Shown piece after piece: positions 49,150 to 50,828 of a stretch of 50,828 nt of DNA (position 1 is the stretch's first letter; each line of letters starts with the position of its first letter). The notes under the pieces were generated by a model, which was given only the letters and a program-made list of their open reading frames with translations, made no database searches and had not been told where the DNA came from. Where the stretch lies: NCBI GenBank assembly GCA_038244055.1, contig JBBRTW010000003.1, positions 1 to 50,828 on the forward strand, in the 5' to 3' direction. The position numbers and the translations under genes are program-made. The DNA comes from DASPKW01 sp038244055. GTDB taxonomy: Bacteria; Planctomycetota; Phycisphaerae; Tepidisphaerales; Tepidisphaeraceae.

Positions 49150-50184
49150 ATGGGACGGGCTTACACAATTCGGCGACGGGGCGTATCTCTGATCTATTGC
49201 ATCGTCATCATGTCCATGCTGGTCGGCATGTGCTCGTTCGGCGTGGATTACGCGCGGGTACAACTCGCCAAGACGGAATTGATGCGGGCCGCCGATACCG
49301 CAGCGCGGTACGCGGCCAATGGCGTAGCGGATGGCACCTATCTCGCCAAGGCGCAGGCGGCCGCATCGGATAACACCGTCGATGGCACGACGGTCAGCCT
49401 GCAATCATCCGATGTGGAACTGGGAACGTGGAATTCCACGACGAAAGTATTCACCACCGGCGGCGCTTCGCCCAGCGCGATCCGCGTTACGGCGCGGCGG
49501 ACCCAGGCGCGGGGAAATCCGATCAATACGACCTTCGCGGCCATTCTCGGCAGGACCAGCGCGGATGTCACCGCCGTGTCGGTGGCCACCTTTGCCGCAG
49601 GCACCAATACGACCCTCTACGCCCCCAGCAGCGGCAACCCCTGGCTGGCCGGCATGCCCAGCGGAACCTATGCCAACGGCTACGACTCCGCGCCGGCCAA
49701 TTCTCCGGCCCAGATAACCGGGATTTCCATCGTTCCCGGCAGCAAGTTGAATTTTAACTTCAGCGGCAGCGCCAGCTATTACCCGGGAACGCAGCCGTTT
49801 GATGCCGATGGAAACCCGAGTTGGATCATCAATAATTATTCCGGGCGGGAACATGGAAAATCGAATCTGAATGCGCCGCTCTGCGCGGTCGTGGGCGTTT
49901 TCCTGGATGATTCGCAGCCCGATCAGGCGGGCGCCGCTCCCGCCGATCTCGACTTCTCCACCGCCGCGAGCCGCGATTTCAGTTCGCTCTCGCCGCAGCT
50001 TCGCCAGCCGTTTTTCATTGGAAATGGCGTGCGCGACGATGGGGTGACAGTGCAGGATTTCATCGTCCCCGCCGGCGCGACGCGCTTCTACCTGGGGATC
50101 ATGGACGGCCAGCAGTGGAGCGACAACGCCGGGGGATTGACTTCGACCGTCGTCAAGCCGCCGACCGTCACCACCGTCAAATAG
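49150..50184 (+). CDS. TadG-like pilus-assembly-type protein with a C-terminal beta domain
   Basis: The protein is 344 aa. The N-terminus RRRGVSLIYCIVIMSMLVGMC, then DYARVQLAKTELMRAADTAARYAA, matches the hydrophobic start and AAD..A helix of TadE/TadG-type pseudopilins. The rest is Thr/Ser/Asn-rich and beta-like; LNAPLCAVVGVFLDDSQPDQ and FFIGNGVRDDGVTVQDF..PAGATRFYLG resemble carbohydrate-binding domains in secreted planctomycete proteins. It lies 15 bp after the CHAT stop and may be in the same operon. GTG 49144 is another start. Confidence 0.75.
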   Translation: MGRAYTIRRRGVSLIYCIVIMSMLVGMCSFGVDYARVQLAKTELMRAADTAARYAANGVADGTYLAKAQAAASDNTVDGTTVSLQSSDVELGTWNSTTKVFTTGGASPSAIRVTARRTQARGNPINTTFAAILGRTSADVTAVSVATFAAGTNTTLYAPSSGNPWLAGMPSGTYANGYDSAPANSPAQITGISIVPGSKLNFNFSGSASYYPGTQPFDADGNPSWIINNYSGREHGKSNLNAPLCAVVGVFLDDSQPDQAGAAPADLDFSTAASRDFSSLSPQLRQPFFIGNGVRDDGVTVQDFIVPAGATRFYLGIMDGQQWSDNAGGLTSTVVKPPTVTTVK

Positions 50185-50245
50185 CGATGCGATCGCCCGC
50201 CGCCCGCGCTTTCGCACGGCCGCCTCTGCCGCTACCCTTCCACCC

Positions 50246-50828
50246 ATGCGCATTCAATTCTGCGGAGCCAACCGCACCGTCACCGGATCATCCCACCTCG
50301 TCGAAATCAACGGCCGCCGGATTCTGCTCGATTGCGGCATGTACCAGGGCTCGCGCGAGCTGGCGAACCGGCTGAACCAGTGGCTGCCGCGCGATCCGCG
50401 CGACATCGATACAGTCATCCTTTCGCACGGGCATCTGGATCATTGCGGCAAGCTGCCCGTGCTGGTCCGAGCGGGATTCAATGGCAAAATCCACTGCACG
50501 CCCGCGACGGCCGCGGTGGCCAATATCGTTCTCTCCGACTCGGCCGCCATTCAGGAGGAAAACGCCGAGTACCTCAATCGCCGCCAGCGCGATCCCAATG
50601 AGGAGCCGGTCCGCGCCCTCTATACGCCGGGCGATCTCCCGCGCACATTGCGCCTCTTCAATACAGTCCCCTATGGACAGCGCACCGATATCGGCGATGG
50701 AATCGCCTTCACCTTCTTCGACGCCGGGCACATTCTCGGCTCGGCCTACATCATCCTCGAATGGAATGAAGGCGGCGCGATTCGCTCACTCCTCTTCACC
50801 GCCGATATCGGCCGATACAACACGCCCA
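50246..50828 (+). CDS. Metallo-beta-lactamase-fold hydrolase, beta-CASP type, 5' part (cut by window end)
   Basis: The first 194 residues are visible, starting MRIQFCGANRTVTGSSHLVE. The zinc motif SHGHLDHCG (HxHxDH) and the later AGHILGSAY and ADIGRY blocks match beta-CASP/KH-type RNases and RNA-processing exonucleases. The frame is open to the end of the window. An ORF this close to a CHAT/TadG group suggests no shared function; it starts 61 bp after the TadG-like stop. Confidence 0.92.
   Translation, partial: MRIQFCGANRTVTGSSHLVEINGRRILLDCGMYQGSRELANRLNQWLPRDPRDIDTVILSHGHLDHCGKLPVLVRAGFNGKIHCTPATAAVANIVLSDSAAIQEENAEYLNRRQRDPNEEPVRALYTPGDLPRTLRLFNTVPYGQRTDIGDGIAFTFFDAGHILGSAYIILEWNEGGAIRSLLFTADIGRYNTP

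Overview
This window looks like a chromosomal stretch from a GC-rich planctomycete, most likely of the class Phycisphaerae or a close uncultured relative. The reasons are a very large PVC-type dehydrogenase/cytochrome c fusion with a LamG domain, a small membrane protein ending in the zinc ribbon GYDLRATPERCPECG, a Tat-exported Gfo/Idh/MocA oxidoreductase, a CHAT protein, and many short repeats of a kind common in planctomycete genomes. No rRNA, tRNA, CRISPR array, transposase, phage gene or reverse transcriptase was seen.

Layout. 1-3.1 kb: the 3' part of valS, full of in-frame repeats, then rplU on the minus strand. 3.4-11.4 kb: a discrete acyl-chain cluster. It holds a FabZ-like dehydratase, an acyl carrier protein, a second dehydratase without the catalytic His, a 1056-aa zinc-ribbon membrane protein on the other strand, a ketosynthase-like protein lacking all three catalytic residues (chain-length-factor-like), a 62-aa membrane peptide, and a ketosynthase with an intact Cys-His-His triad. 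11.6-18.5 kb: scpB, an M3 peptidase, a lone ABC ATPase, and a permease/membrane-fusion pair. 18.6-22.9 kb: a bifunctional-nuclease-family protein, P-II (glnB/glnK type), an ammonium transporter and a degenerate Fic-like protein. 22.9-30.8 kb: an SDR, a 43-aa basic protein, fliS, an IlvD/Edd dehydratase, an M16 peptidase and hypotheticals. 30.9-38 kb: an RRM protein, a phosphotransferase, two TIM-barrel sugar isomerases, a Gfo/Idh oxidoreductase and a Lys/Thr-rich secreted protein. 38.3-43.8 kb: one 1829-aa ceramidase-like/LamG/PVC-dehydrogenase/HEAT/cytochrome c protein. 43.9-50.2 kb: mocA-like and xdhC-like genes and a TPR-CHAT protease-like gene linked by 4-bp ATGA overlaps, then a TadG-like protein. 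The window ends inside a beta-CASP metallo-beta-lactamase gene.

Two things stand out. First, the acyl cluster pairs an active and an inactive copy of both a ketosynthase and a dehydratase, which suggests two heterodimeric enzymes serving one unusual ACP. Second, at least a dozen tracts of heptanucleotide tandem repeats, with many different unit sequences, are scattered over the window. Several form long inverted pairs in intergenic DNA. Others are in-frame insertions in conserved genes (valS, the ketosynthase, ilvD, the giant dehydrogenase). Two genes about 40 kb apart share the same three heptamers. Other repeat families add to this: 108-bp composite palindromes in valS, a TTCGTG 9-mer family that supplies a signal-peptide core, and a paired TCATTCTGAG element.
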